Shown: piece after piece, positions 1 through 5,077 of the stretch
Layout: each line of letters opens with the position of its first letter
Position numbering within the stretch: the stretch's first letter is position 1
Source of the DNA: Chloroflexota bacterium
GTDB lineage: Bacteria; Chloroflexota; Limnocylindria; Limnocylindrales; CSP1-4
Reading direction: 5' to 3'
Length of the DNA stretch: 5,077 bases
NCBI GenBank assembly: GCA_021789355.1
Contig: JAJYJR010000474.1
Location: 1 to 5,077, forward strand
Notes under the pieces: generated by a model
Databases searched by the model: none
Seen by the model: only the letters and a program-made list of their open reading frames with translations
What the model was told of the DNA's origin: nothing
Program-made: the position numbers and the translations under genes

Positions 1-1515
1 CGGACCAGCCAGACGCTCTCCGGCGGCGAAGCCCAGCGGATCCGCCTGGCGACTCAGATCGGGTCGAGCCTGATGGGCGTGCTCTACATCCTCGACGAGC
101 CCTCGATCGGGCTGCACCAGCGCGACAACGCGAAGCTCATCGCGACCCTGACCCGGCTGCGCGACCTGGGCAACACGCTGATCGTGGTCGAGCACGACGA
201 GGAGACCATCCGCACCGCCGACTGGGTGGTCGACGTGGGGCCGGGGGCCGGCGAGCACGGCGGCGAGGTGGTGGCGGCCGGCCCGCTCGAAGCGATCATC
301 GAGGAGCCGCGGTCGCTCACCGGCGCGTACCTGCGGGGCGAGCGGTTCGTCCCGGTGCCGGCCCGGCGGCGACCGGGGAATGGCCGGGCGCTGGTGGTGC
401 GGGGCGCGCGGGCCCACAACCTCCGCGCGATCGACGTCGCGTTCCCGCTCGGCACGTTCATCTCCGTGACCGGGGTGTCGGGTTCGGGGAAGAGCACGCT
501 GATCGCGGAGGTGCTGTACCGGGGCCTCGCGAAGGTCCTGTATGGCTCGCGCGACGAACCGGGCGAGCACGACCGGATCGACGGCGTCGAGGCGATCGAC
601 AAGGTGATCGAGATCGACCAGAGCCCGATCGGGCGGACGCCCCGCTCGAACCCGGCCACCTATACCGGCGTCTTCGGGCCCATCCGGGAGCTGTTTGCCG
701 GCGTCCCCGAGGCGCGGCTGCGCGGCTACAAGGCGGGGCGCTTCAGCTTCAACGTGAAGGGCGGCCGCTGCGAGAACTGCAAGGGCGACGGGATCATCAA
801 GATCGAGATGCAGTTCCTGCCGGACGTGTACGTGCAGTGCGAGGTGTGCAAGGGCAAGCGGTACAACCGCGAGGCGCTGGAGATCCACTACAAGGGCAAG
901 TCCATCTCGGACGTGCTGGAGATGACGGTGGAGGAGGCGCTCGAGCTGTTCAGCGCTGTGCCGGCGATCCGGAACAAGCTGCAGACGCTCAACGATGTGG
1001 GGTTGGGCTACATCCACCTGGGCCAGCCCGCCACCACGCTGTCGGGCGGTGAGGCGCAGCGCGTGAAGCTGGCCACCGAGCTGTCACGGCGCGCGACCGG
1101 GCGCACGGTCTACGTGCTCGACGAGCCCACCACCGGCCTCCACTTCGCGGACGTGGAGAAGCTCCTGCAGGTGCTGCACCGGCTGGTCGACGCGGGCAAC
1201 ACGGTGATCGTGATCGAGCACAACCTCGACGTGATCAAGACCGCCGACTGGATCGTGGACCTTGGCCCGGAGGGCGGCGCGCGAGGCGGGGCCGTGGTGG
1301 CGGAGGGGACCCCGGAGCAGGTCGCCGAGGTGGCGGCGTCCGCCACGGGCGAGTACCTGGGTCGGGTCCTGCGCGGCGAGCCGCTGGTCCCGCTGACCGA
1401 CGTGACGTTCGCGGAGGCCGCGGGCCGCGCCGCTGGGGCCCCGGCCGCGGCTCGCGGCGCCGGGGCGATCCTTGCGAAGCGGGCTGGCGCCAGGCGGCAC
1501 GCCGTCGAGGCGTAG
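1..1515 (+). CDS. uvrA: UvrABC excinuclease subunit A, C-terminal 504 residues (5' truncated by window edge)
   Basis: UvrA is the dimeric ABC-type ATPase that finds bulky DNA lesions and loads UvrB in nucleotide excision repair in the cytoplasm. The reading frame is open from base 1, so the N-terminus lies outside the window. Numbering the visible part from base 1: the ABC signature LSGGE of the first ATPase is at residues 6-10 and its Walker [14 protein letters not shown] starts at 31. The second Walker [10 protein letters not shown] is at 158-166. A zinc module CX2C-X19-CX2C has cysteines at 257, 260, 280 and 283. The second signature [15 protein letters not shown] starts at 347, and its Walker B has the D374-E375 pair. 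All second-half motifs are intact. The protein normally ends near EYLGRVL; here about 47 further Ala/Arg/Gly-rich residues follow (458-504). The next gene starts 49 bases downstream on the same strand and seems to have its own promoter. Confidence 0.98.
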   Translation, partial: RTSQTLSGGEAQRIRLATQIGSSLMGVLYILDEPSIGLHQRDNAKLIATLTRLRDLGNTLIVVEHDEETIRTADWVVDVGPGAGEHGGEVVAAGPLEAIIEEPRSLTGAYLRGERFVPVPARRRPGNGRALVVRGARAHNLRAIDVAFPLGTFISVTGVSGSGKSTLIAEVLYRGLAKVLYGSRDEPGEHDRIDGVEAIDKVIEIDQSPIGRTPRSNPATYTGVFGPIRELFAGVPEARLRGYKAGRFSFNVKGGRCENCKGDGIIKIEMQFLPDVYVQCEVCKGKRYNREALEIHYKGKSISDVLEMTVEEALELFSAVPAIRNKLQTLNDVGLGYIHLGQPATTLSGGEAQRVKLATELSRRATGRTVYVLDEPTTGLHFADVEKLLQVLHRLVDAGNTVIVIEHNLDVIKTADWIVDLGPEGGARGGAVVAEGTPEQVAEVAASATGEYLGRVLRGEPLVPLTDVTFAEAAGRAAGAPAAARGAGAILAKRAGARRHAVEA

Positions 1516-1552
1516 GCCACCGACCGGCTGCCACCGGTTCGCCTGCACGCGC

Positions 1553-1558
1553 TAGCAT
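1553..1558 (+). promoter_or_regulatory. Candidate -10 box (TAGCAT) for a leaderless transcript
   Basis: TAGCAT fits the TANNNT pattern of a sigma-70-type -10 element and stands out in this GC-rich gap. Its last base is at 1558. If that base is -7, position +1 falls on the A of the ATG at 1565, the geometry expected for a leaderless mRNA. No Shine-Dalgarno sequence lies before this ATG, which agrees with that reading. No recognisable -35 hexamer is present at 16-18 bp spacing, so the assignment rests on the -10 box and its spacing only. Confidence 0.4.
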
Positions 1559-1564
1559 CCGCCC

Positions 1565-2023
1565 ATGCCTGAGATCGACTTCGCCTTCCTGGCGGATGCC
1601 GCGGACGCGCGGCCCGGCCAGAAGTTCCACATCCTCGGTGGCGGCGTGACCCGCATCGGCGGGCCGGCGTTTCCACTGGTGCATCCCCACCTCGCGCTCG
1701 TCGTCGGGCTCACCGTGACCGCCGCGGAACTCGGCCAGGACCACGAGCTGCGGTTCGTGCTGCTGGCCCCCAACGGCGCCGAGCTGTCGCGCGCCGAGGC
1801 GCAGATCCGCGCCGACGGGTGGTCCGCGGGCGGTGGCGACACCTCGGTGACGTTCGCGCTCGACCTGTGGAACCTGACGTTCGCCGAGCCCGGCGACTAC
1901 TCGCTCCGGATCCTGATCGCGGGCTCGGAGCGCAAGCGGATGACGCTCACGCTCGAACGGAGCACGACGGCACCGGGCAGCGGCGTGGTCCCCCCGTTCC
2001 CGCCCCCGACCGGGCGCGCGTGA
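1565..2023 (+). CDS. DUF6941-like conserved hypothetical protein, 152 aa
   Basis: The function is unknown. The N-terminus (MPEIDFAFLADAADARPGQK, then a stretch containing HILGGGVTRIGG, FPLVHPHLALVVGL and LRFVLLAPNGAEL) resembles the short beta-rich proteins grouped as DUF6941. These typically begin with a "...FALLAD...GKxxxLGxFDxI...P...HP" pattern. This match is from memory and is not computed. Residues up to about 133 alternate short hydrophobic strands (LALVVGLTV, LRFVLLA, VTFALDLWNLTF, YSLRILIAG), which suggests a beta-sandwich. The last 20 residues are Thr/Pro/Gly-rich and probably disordered. There is no signal peptide or membrane segment, so it is likely cytoplasmic. The ATG at 1565 is chosen because the family-like start MPEIDFAFLAD begins there and a TAGCAT box sits seven bases upstream. 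The stop lies two bases before the 18-bp tandem array. The MFS and LysM genes downstream do not clarify its role. Confidence 0.85.
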   Translation: MPEIDFAFLADAADARPGQKFHILGGGVTRIGGPAFPLVHPHLALVVGLTVTAAELGQDHELRFVLLAPNGAELSRAEAQIRADGWSAGGGDTSVTFALDLWNLTFAEPGDYSLRILIAGSERKRMTLTLERSTTAPGSGVVPPFPPPTGRA

Positions 2024-2024
2024 T

Positions 2025-2158
2025 CGGCGCCCCGCGCCATGCCGGCGCCCCGCGCCATGCCGGCGCCCCGCGCCATGCCGGCGCCCCGCGCCATGCCGGC
2101 GCCCCGCGCCATGCCGGCGCCCCGCGCCATGCCTGCGCCCCGCGCCATGCCTGCGCCC
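2025..2158. repeat. 18-bp tandem repeat array, seven full units plus an 8-base partial unit
   Basis: The unit is CGGCGCCCCGCGCCATGC. Units at 2025-2042, 2043-2060, 2061-2078, 2079-2096, 2097-2114 and 2115-2132 are identical. Unit seven (2133-2150) has one G-to-T change at its second base. The partial eighth (2151-2158) carries the same T and then diverges. Within each intact unit, GGCGC-CCC-GCGCC is a 5-bp inverted repeat around a three-base loop, so transcript or single-stranded DNA could form a string of small hairpins. Unit seven loses the outer pair. Each of units one to six contains the palindrome GGCGCC, and the first five junctions form GCCGGC. Because 18 is a multiple of three, the array is open in every frame and creates long spurious reading frames on both strands. 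It begins two bases after the DUF6941-like stop. Near-perfect identity suggests recent slippage expansion. Confidence 0.97.
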
Positions 2159-2204
2159 ATCGCAAGCCACGACAGGGGCCGCGGGTCCTGGTGACTGCCG
2201 CCTC
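2159..2204. other. Short unique spacer between the repeat array and the 110-aa gene
   Basis: Forty-six bases separate the array from the GTG start of the next gene. They contain an imperfect inverted repeat, CAGGG at 2173-2177 against TCCTG at 2186-2190 (one G-T pair), surrounding a CCGCGG palindrome. No T-tract follows, so it is at most a weak hairpin. I see no TANNNT -10 box and no Shine-Dalgarno motif here. How the downstream gene is transcribed and started is therefore unclear from the sequence. Confidence 0.4.
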
Positions 2205-2537
2205 GTGAGCCCGCGCCACCCGCCCGGGCCCCCGCGCTGGCAGGACCCGGCCCTCGACGAGGCCGCGCTCGAGCTCGCCCGGCTGGTGCGCGGCGCCGTC
2301 TCAGCACTCCACGGGCTGGGCCACGAGCGCTGGGTGGCCTTCCTCGAGCCGCTGGTGCCGGTGTTCGAGGACGGCGATCGCGGCGATCTCCTGGTCGCGG
2401 CGCGGCGGGCGCGCGCCGCGTTCGGCGCGCGCGACTCCATCCTGGACGCGTGGCCGTCCGACGACGCGCGGCGGCTCCGCGACGCCGTCGACCGCCTGCA
2501 GCACCTGATCGACCGCCGCCTGGCGAGCGAGTCGTGA
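2205..2537 (+). CDS. Hypothetical helical protein, 110 aa, coupled to the MFS gene
   Basis: I do not recognise this family. After a Pro/Arg-rich start (about residues 1-14) the protein is dense in Ala, Leu, Arg, Asp and Glu. Likely amphipathic helices are ALDEAALELARLVRGAVSAL, ERWVAFLEPLVPVFEDG, DLLVAARRARAAFGARDSIL and DARRLRDAVDRLQHLIDRRL. There is no signal peptide, membrane segment or cysteine, so a small cytoplasmic helical bundle is the simplest picture. Codons end almost always in G or C, as in its neighbours, which supports real coding. The start is GTG at 2205, with no clear ribosome site. The frame stays open upstream through the repeat, but no other start codon was found there. An internal GTG at 2286 is the alternative start and would remove 27 residues. 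Its TGA overlaps the GTG of the transporter (GTGA, 2534-2537), which implies co-translation and a possible link to that transporter. Confidence 0.75.
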   Translation: MSPRHPPGPPRWQDPALDEAALELARLVRGAVSALHGLGHERWVAFLEPLVPVFEDGDRGDLLVAARRARAAFGARDSILDAWPSDDARRLRDAVDRLQHLIDRRLASES

Positions 2538-3799
2538 GCGGGACGCGGGCCTCGGCGCGCACGGCTGCGGGCGGGGCCGCGGCCGCCGGGCAGTCGTGGG
2601 TGGTGCTGCTCGTCCTCTACGGGCTCGCGTCGTTCGTTGAGGCGTTCGGTGTCAGCCAGGTGTTCGCCTTCATGCTGCTGTACCTGCAGGGCATGGGCGT
2701 GCCGAAAGCCGACATCGGCCCGACGATCGGCGTGCTGAGCTCGCTGGTGTTCGTGCTGGGTCTGCCGATCGTGCCGCTGTGGGGCGTCTGGGCCGACAAG
2801 TACAGCCGCAAGGCGGTGATCGTCCGCAGCGCGGTCGTGGAGGCGGTCGTGTTCGGCGCGGTGGCGCTCAGCAGGACCCCGTGGCAGCTCGGCGTGAGCC
2901 TGTTGCTGGTCGGGTTCCAGCTGGGCAACACGGGCGTGATGCTGGCCGCCATCCGGGACGTCACGCCGCGCCGGCGCCTCGGTACGGCGATCGCGCTGTT
3001 CGGCGCGACCTCGCCGGTCGGGATGGCGGTCGGCCCGTGGATGGGCGGCGTCATGATCGGCGTGCTGCGGATGCCGGTGTCCAGCGTGTACTGGCTGGCC
3101 GCGGCGCTGTCGGTCGGGGTCGCGCTGCTGCTGGCGTTCGGCTCACGCGAGGTCCGCCCAGAGATCGTCCCCCAGGGGTCCGTCCGCTCCCTGGCGTACG
3201 GCGCGGTGCGAGGGGTCCTCGAGGACCCGACTGTGCGCCGGCTCTTCCTGGTGTTTGGGCTGGCGTTCTTTGCGCGCCAGATCGCGAACCCGTTCCTCCC
3301 CCTGCTGGTCGAGCGCGTGGTGGGGCAGGGGAGCGGGCTGGCGGGTGCGATCGGCCTGGTCACCGGAATCGCGGCGCTGGTGGGCGGGCTCGTGTCCCCC
3401 GTCGCCGGGCCCCTGGGTGACCGCTTCGGGTTCCGGCCGGTGCTCGCCGTGGCCTTCGCGGGCGGCGGGCTCGCTCTGCTCCTGATGCCGGCAATGCCGA
3501 CCGTGGGTGCGCTGGCGATCGTGGTCGTCGGCTGGTCGGCGTGCGTGGCGGCGGTCAGCGCGATGGTGTTCGGGCTGCTGGCCGTGGAGGTGTCCGCGGA
3601 GCGACGATCGGCGACGCTGAACCTGGTGTACCTGCCGCTGTACGTTGCCGGGATCGTCGGCCCCTCCATTGGCGCGGCGCTGGTGGGCAGCGGGCTCGCG
3701 ACCGTGTTCGCCGCAGGGGGAGGGCTGCTTGCCGCGGGATCGGTGGCGGTTGGCGTGCCGCTCCTGCTCGGCCGGCGGGCGGGTAGCCCGGTCGCCTGA
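2534..3799 (+). CDS. Major facilitator superfamily transporter, 421 aa, drug-efflux-like
   Basis: This is a polytopic inner-membrane secondary transporter of the MFS type with about 12 predicted helices in two six-helix halves. A charged loop near residues 196-230 lies between the halves. The MFS motif A is visible between helices 2 and 3 as GVWADKYSRK (residues 84-93), with Asp88, Lys89 and Arg92. A second copy, GPLGDRFGFRP (292-302), lies between helices 8 and 9, as expected for the duplicated fold. The first copy has Ser where Gly is usual before the basic pair. The general look is of proton-driven drug or metabolite exporters, but the substrate cannot be read from sequence. The GTG at 2534 is preferred: it overlaps the upstream stop (GTGA) and gives a short Arg-containing cytoplasmic N-terminus before helix 1 (about residue 22). 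The GTG at 2450 would add 28 Arg/Pro-rich residues over the upstream gene and is less likely. Confidence 0.93.
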   Translation: MSGTRASARTAAGGAAAAGQSWVVLLVLYGLASFVEAFGVSQVFAFMLLYLQGMGVPKADIGPTIGVLSSLVFVLGLPIVPLWGVWADKYSRKAVIVRSAVVEAVVFGAVALSRTPWQLGVSLLLVGFQLGNTGVMLAAIRDVTPRRRLGTAIALFGATSPVGMAVGPWMGGVMIGVLRMPVSSVYWLAAALSVGVALLLAFGSREVRPEIVPQGSVRSLAYGAVRGVLEDPTVRRLFLVFGLAFFARQIANPFLPLLVERVVGQGSGLAGAIGLVTGIAALVGGLVSPVAGPLGDRFGFRPVLAVAFAGGGLALLLMPAMPTVGALAIVVVGWSACVAAVSAMVFGLLAVEVSAERRSATLNLVYLPLYVAGIVGPSIGAALVGSGLATVFAAGGGLLAAGSVAVGVPLLLGRRAGSPVA

Positions 3800-3825
3800 G
3801 GCGTCGTCCCCGGGATTCCGAGCGC

Positions 3826-3856
3826 TTCACCGGGCGCTGGACGCACTGGCTAGACT
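3826..3856 (+). promoter_or_regulatory. Candidate sigma-70-like promoter for the LysM lipoprotein gene
   Basis: TAGACT at 3851-3856 fits TANNNT and is a rare A/T-containing block here. TTCACC at 3826-3831 matches four of six bases of TTGACA, but the spacer is 19 bp, slightly long. The predicted transcript start is near 3863, giving a leader of roughly 50 bases that contains the Shine-Dalgarno site before the ATG at 3916. The position in the gap after the MFS stop supports a separate transcription unit. Confidence 0.4.
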
Positions 3857-3904
3857 GGTCGGTGCGCAGCGCTCGATCTCGGGGTCGAGCGGCGCGGAGG
3901 TGCC

Positions 3905-3910
3905 GGAGGG
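3905..3910 (+). promoter_or_regulatory. Shine-Dalgarno site GGAGGG that fixes the LysM gene start
   Basis: GGAGGG ends five bases before the ATG at 3916, near-ideal spacing. It selects that ATG over the in-frame start codon at 3862, which would add 18 Arg-rich residues in front of a well-formed lipoprotein signal peptide. It is the clearest ribosome site in the window. Confidence 0.75.
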
Positions 3911-3915
3911 AAGCC

Positions 3916-4254
3916 ATGCGTGTCCGGGCGGCTCTGGTTGCGGTGGCCCTCCTGGTGACGGTGGCCGCGTGCGGGGGATCGGCGGCGTCCCCGAGCCAGC
4001 CCGCCGCGTCGGTTGCGCCGGCCGCGTCGTTCGCGGCCCCGTCGGCGGCACCGCCGCTGGCGACGCCGACACCCGTGCCATCTGTGGCGCCCGCCACGGG
4101 AGGCACCACGTACACGGTCAAGAAGGGCGACACGCTGTGGGCGATCGCCCAGCGGTACAAGATCACGCTCAAGGCCCTGCAGGACGCCAACCCGCAGCTC
4201 AAGGACCCCAACGTCCTCAAGATTGGCGAGAAGCTGGTGATCCCGAAGCCGTGA
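3916..4254 (+). CDS. Small LysM-domain lipoprotein, 112 aa
   Basis: This is a predicted secreted, lipid-anchored protein that should bind peptidoglycan. The start MRVRAALVAVALLVTVAAC has two arginines, a hydrophobic core and a lipobox VAAC with the lipidated Cys at residue 19. An Ala/Pro/Ser-rich flexible linker (about 20-64) follows, then one C-terminal LysM domain (about 65-112). That domain has the typical TYTVKKGDTLWAIAQRY opening, an "LQDANPQLKDPN" middle and the closing LKIGEKLVIPKP. LysM domains bind N-acetylglucosamine-containing glycans. No catalytic domain is attached, so it is a binding or scaffold protein and not a full hydrolase. The start is fixed by the signal peptide and the GGAGGG site. 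It probably has its own promoter, and a perfect inverted repeat lies eight bases after its stop, so it may be monocistronic. Confidence 0.95.
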   Translation: MRVRAALVAVALLVTVAACGGSAASPSQPAASVAPAASFAAPSAAPPLATPTPVPSVAPATGGTTYTVKKGDTLWAIAQRYKITLKALQDANPQLKDPNVLKIGEKLVIPKP

Positions 4255-4262
4255 CGGGCGCC

Positions 4263-4283
4263 ACTCCGGACATGGTCCGGAGT
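4263..4283. terminator. Perfect 9-bp inverted repeat with 3-base loop; terminator-like hairpin or operator
   Basis: ACTCCGGAC (4263-4271) and GTCCGGAGT (4275-4283) are exact reverse complements separated by ATG. The hairpin begins eight bases after the LysM stop at 4254, where a terminator would be expected. No T-rich tract follows (the next bases are CTGCCTGG), so a classical Rho-independent terminator is not shown; U-less hairpins are reported in high-GC bacteria. Each arm also contains the palindrome TCCGGA, and the two copies lie 11 bp apart, about one helical turn. The element could instead be a binding site controlling the HD gene that starts 54 bases downstream. Confidence 0.6.
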
Positions 4284-4324
4284 CTGCCTGGCCGCACGGC
4301 GCGGTTCCACCGGCCGGCGATCCG

Positions 4325-4329
4325 GGTGA
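4325..4329 (+). promoter_or_regulatory. Shine-Dalgarno-like GGTGA before the HD hydrolase gene
   Basis: GGTGA is complementary to part of the 16S rRNA 3' end and lies seven bases before the ATG at 4337, a usual spacing. It supports that start codon. No clear promoter was found between the inverted repeat and this site. Confidence 0.5.
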
Positions 4330-4336
4330 CGGCGGC

Positions 4337-4903
4337 ATGAGCAACCCCTCGCGCGAGGAAGCCTGGGCGCTCCTGTGCGAGTGGACGCCGAGCGACGCCC
4401 TCCGGCGGCACGGGCTGGCGGTCGAGGCGTGCGTCGCGTGGTACGGCGAGCACCAGTTCGCCATCGCCGCCGAGGAGCTGCAGACCTGGCGGGCGGCGGG
4501 GCTGCTCCATGATTTCGACTACGAACGCTACCCGGACACGCACCCGATGCGGGGCGCGGAGGAGCTGCGGCGGCTGGGGTACCCCGACGATCTCGTCGAG
4601 GCCGTGCTGGGCCACGGTGATCACACCGGCGTGCCCCGGACCAGCCTGCTGGCGAGAACCGTGTACGCCTGCGACGAGATGAGCGGTTTCGTCATCGCGG
4701 TGGCGTACGTGCGGCCGAACCGCAGCCTGGACGAGGTGGACGCGCAGGCCGTGGCGAAGAAGATGCGGGACAAGGGTTTTGCCCGGCAGGTGCCGCGCGA
4801 CCAGCTGGTCAAGGGGGCTGAGGAGCTCGGCGTGCCGTTCGAGGAGCACGTCGCGAACGTCGTCGAAGGGCTCAAGACGGTGCGGGACGTGCTGGGCCTG
4901 TAA
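4337..4903 (+). CDS. HD-superfamily metal-dependent hydrolase, 188 aa
   Basis: This is a predicted cytoplasmic phosphohydrolase of the HD fold. The ordered metal ligands are visible: His25 in RRHGLAVEA, the His58-Asp59 pair in GLLHDFDYERYPDTHP, His93 and His96 in LGHGDHTG, and Asp113 in YACDEMSGF. This pattern and the length resemble the group of predicted HD hydrolases labelled COG2316, whose substrate is not established to my knowledge. The family match is from memory. The protein is a stand-alone HD domain with no fused sensor or nucleotide-binding module and no membrane segment. The C-terminal third (about 125-188) is charged and helical and includes VAKKMRDKGFARQVPRDQL. The ATG is supported by GGTGA seven bases upstream and by the family-like N-terminus. 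All key residues are present, so the enzyme is probably active. It is last in the co-directional series and faces a convergent gene. Confidence 0.92.
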   Translation: MSNPSREEAWALLCEWTPSDALRRHGLAVEACVAWYGEHQFAIAAEELQTWRAAGLLHDFDYERYPDTHPMRGAEELRRLGYPDDLVEAVLGHGDHTGVPRTSLLARTVYACDEMSGFVIAVAYVRPNRSLDEVDAQAVAKKMRDKGFARQVPRDQLVKGAEELGVPFEEHVANVVEGLKTVRDVLGL

Positions 4904-4981
4904 GCGGAGCGGGCGAGGTGCGAGGCCGGACCGCGATCGGTCATCCCGCCCCGACCGACCCCGCCCCGAACGGGCGCCGCG
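4904..4981. other. Convergent intergenic region with small inverted and direct repeats
   Basis: Seventy-eight bases separate the HD gene stop from the stop of the minus-strand gene. GACCG (4929-4933) and CGGTC (4938-4942) form a 5-bp inverted repeat around CGAT. The 10-mer CCCGCCCCGA occurs at 4945-4954 and again at 4960-4969, a direct repeat with a 15-base period. The place is right for a two-way terminator, but the stem is short and there is no T-tract on either strand, so termination is only a guess. Confidence 0.3.
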
Positions 4982-5077
4982 TCACCCCGGCCGGAGTTCG
5001 GCATCCGCGAACGCCTCTCGCAGGAACGGCGACGGCGCGTCCGGGTCGTAGACGAGGGTGAGCGAGCGGCGCGCCCG
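4982..5077 (-). CDS. C-terminal end of an unidentified convergent protein (31 residues visible)
   Basis: Reading leftward from the right edge, one minus-strand frame is open for 31 codons and ends in TGA (TCA at 4982-4984 on the plus strand). The tail reads SLTLVYDPDAPSPFLREAF and then ADAELRPG. It has mixed hydrophobic and acidic composition and G/C-ending codons, as expected of a true coding end, unlike the Arg/Ala/Pro-rich translations of the other frames. The family cannot be named from so few residues. The start lies beyond the window. The gene converges on the HD hydrolase gene with a 78-base gap. Confidence 0.55.
   Translation of the reverse strand, partial: RARRSLTLVYDPDAPSPFLREAFADAELRPG

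Noticed and set aside
1522..1539. ACCGG/CCGGT inverted repeat after the uvrA stop as a terminator
   Set aside because: Only five pairs plus a wobble, a six-base loop and no T-tract; such stems are common by chance at this GC content.
2025..2158. The repeat array as a CRISPR
   Set aside because: The 18-bp units are directly adjacent with no unique spacers, and no cas genes are present.
1819..2208. Plus-strand frame encoding APRHAG hexapeptide repeats, as a possible repeat protein
   Set aside because: It overlaps the DUF6941-like gene out of frame, has a poor start, and its repeats exist only because the unit length is a multiple of three.
1235..2440. Long minus-strand open frames with RRHGAG, MARGAG or WRGAPA repeats
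   Set aside because: They are created by the frame-neutral 18-bp repeat and by GC-rich antisense codons over the uvrA end, the DUF6941-like gene and the 110-aa gene. Their Arg/Pro/Gly-rich composition is not protein-like.
3821..3838. AGCGC/GCGCT inverted repeat after the MFS stop as a terminator
   Set aside because: The stem is five pairs with an eight-base loop and no T-tract, and it overlaps the better-supported -35 region of the LysM promoter.
2617..3846. 409-codon minus-strand frame opposite the MFS gene
   Set aside because: The translation is a Thr/Pro/Ser/Ala-rich shadow of the MFS codons with no hydrophobic core or motif, while the plus strand encodes a clear 12-helix transporter with both motif A copies.
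3862..3915. Upstream in-frame start for the LysM lipoprotein
   Set aside because: It would put 18 Arg-rich residues ahead of a complete lipoprotein signal peptide and ignore the GGAGGG site just before the ATG at 3916.
4217..4849. Minus-strand frame opposite the HD hydrolase gene
   Set aside because: It is an antisense shadow; the plus-strand protein carries all ordered HD-fold metal ligands.

Overview
The window is very GC-rich with strongly G/C-ending codons. It reads as a piece of bacterial chromosome with ordinary housekeeping content. The gene set suggests a high-GC soil or freshwater bacterium: UvrA, a short conserved hypothetical protein resembling the DUF6941 group, an MFS exporter, a small LysM lipoprotein and an HD hydrolase. 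One possible leaderless start is also present. Chloroflexota of the Limnocylindria type is my best guess and an actinobacterial relative is the alternative. This is inference from style and gene types; there is no rRNA or phylogenetic marker analysis behind it.

Layout, left to right. Positions 1-1515 (+) hold the C-terminal half of uvrA, cut by the left edge. Positions 1565-2023 (+) hold a 152-aa DUF6941-like protein, preceded by a TAGCAT box placed exactly for leaderless transcription. Two bases after its stop, at 2025-2158, lies an 18-bp tandem repeat of seven full units plus a partial eighth; each unit encodes a small inverted repeat. Positions 2205-2537 (+) hold a 110-aa helical hypothetical protein. 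Its stop codon overlaps the GTG start of an MFS transporter (2534-3799, +), so the two are probably translationally coupled. Positions 3916-4254 (+) hold a 112-aa LysM lipoprotein with a good Shine-Dalgarno site and a plausible promoter. A perfect 9-bp inverted repeat follows at 4263-4283. Positions 4337-4903 (+) hold a 188-aa HD-superfamily hydrolase. From the right edge to 4982, on the minus strand, the last 31 codons of a convergent gene are visible.

The genes do not form one obvious pathway. UvrA acts in nucleotide excision repair, the LysM lipoprotein at the cell wall, the MFS protein in the membrane, and the HD protein probably as a cytoplasmic metal-dependent phosphohydrolase. The only tight functional unit suggested by the sequence is the 110-aa protein plus the MFS transporter. 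No stretch over 300 bases lacks a gene; the largest gap (2024-2204) is mostly the tandem repeat. I see no IS element, tRNA, rRNA, CRISPR array or phage gene, and no convincing new multi-gene system. The most unusual item is the 18-bp repeat array.
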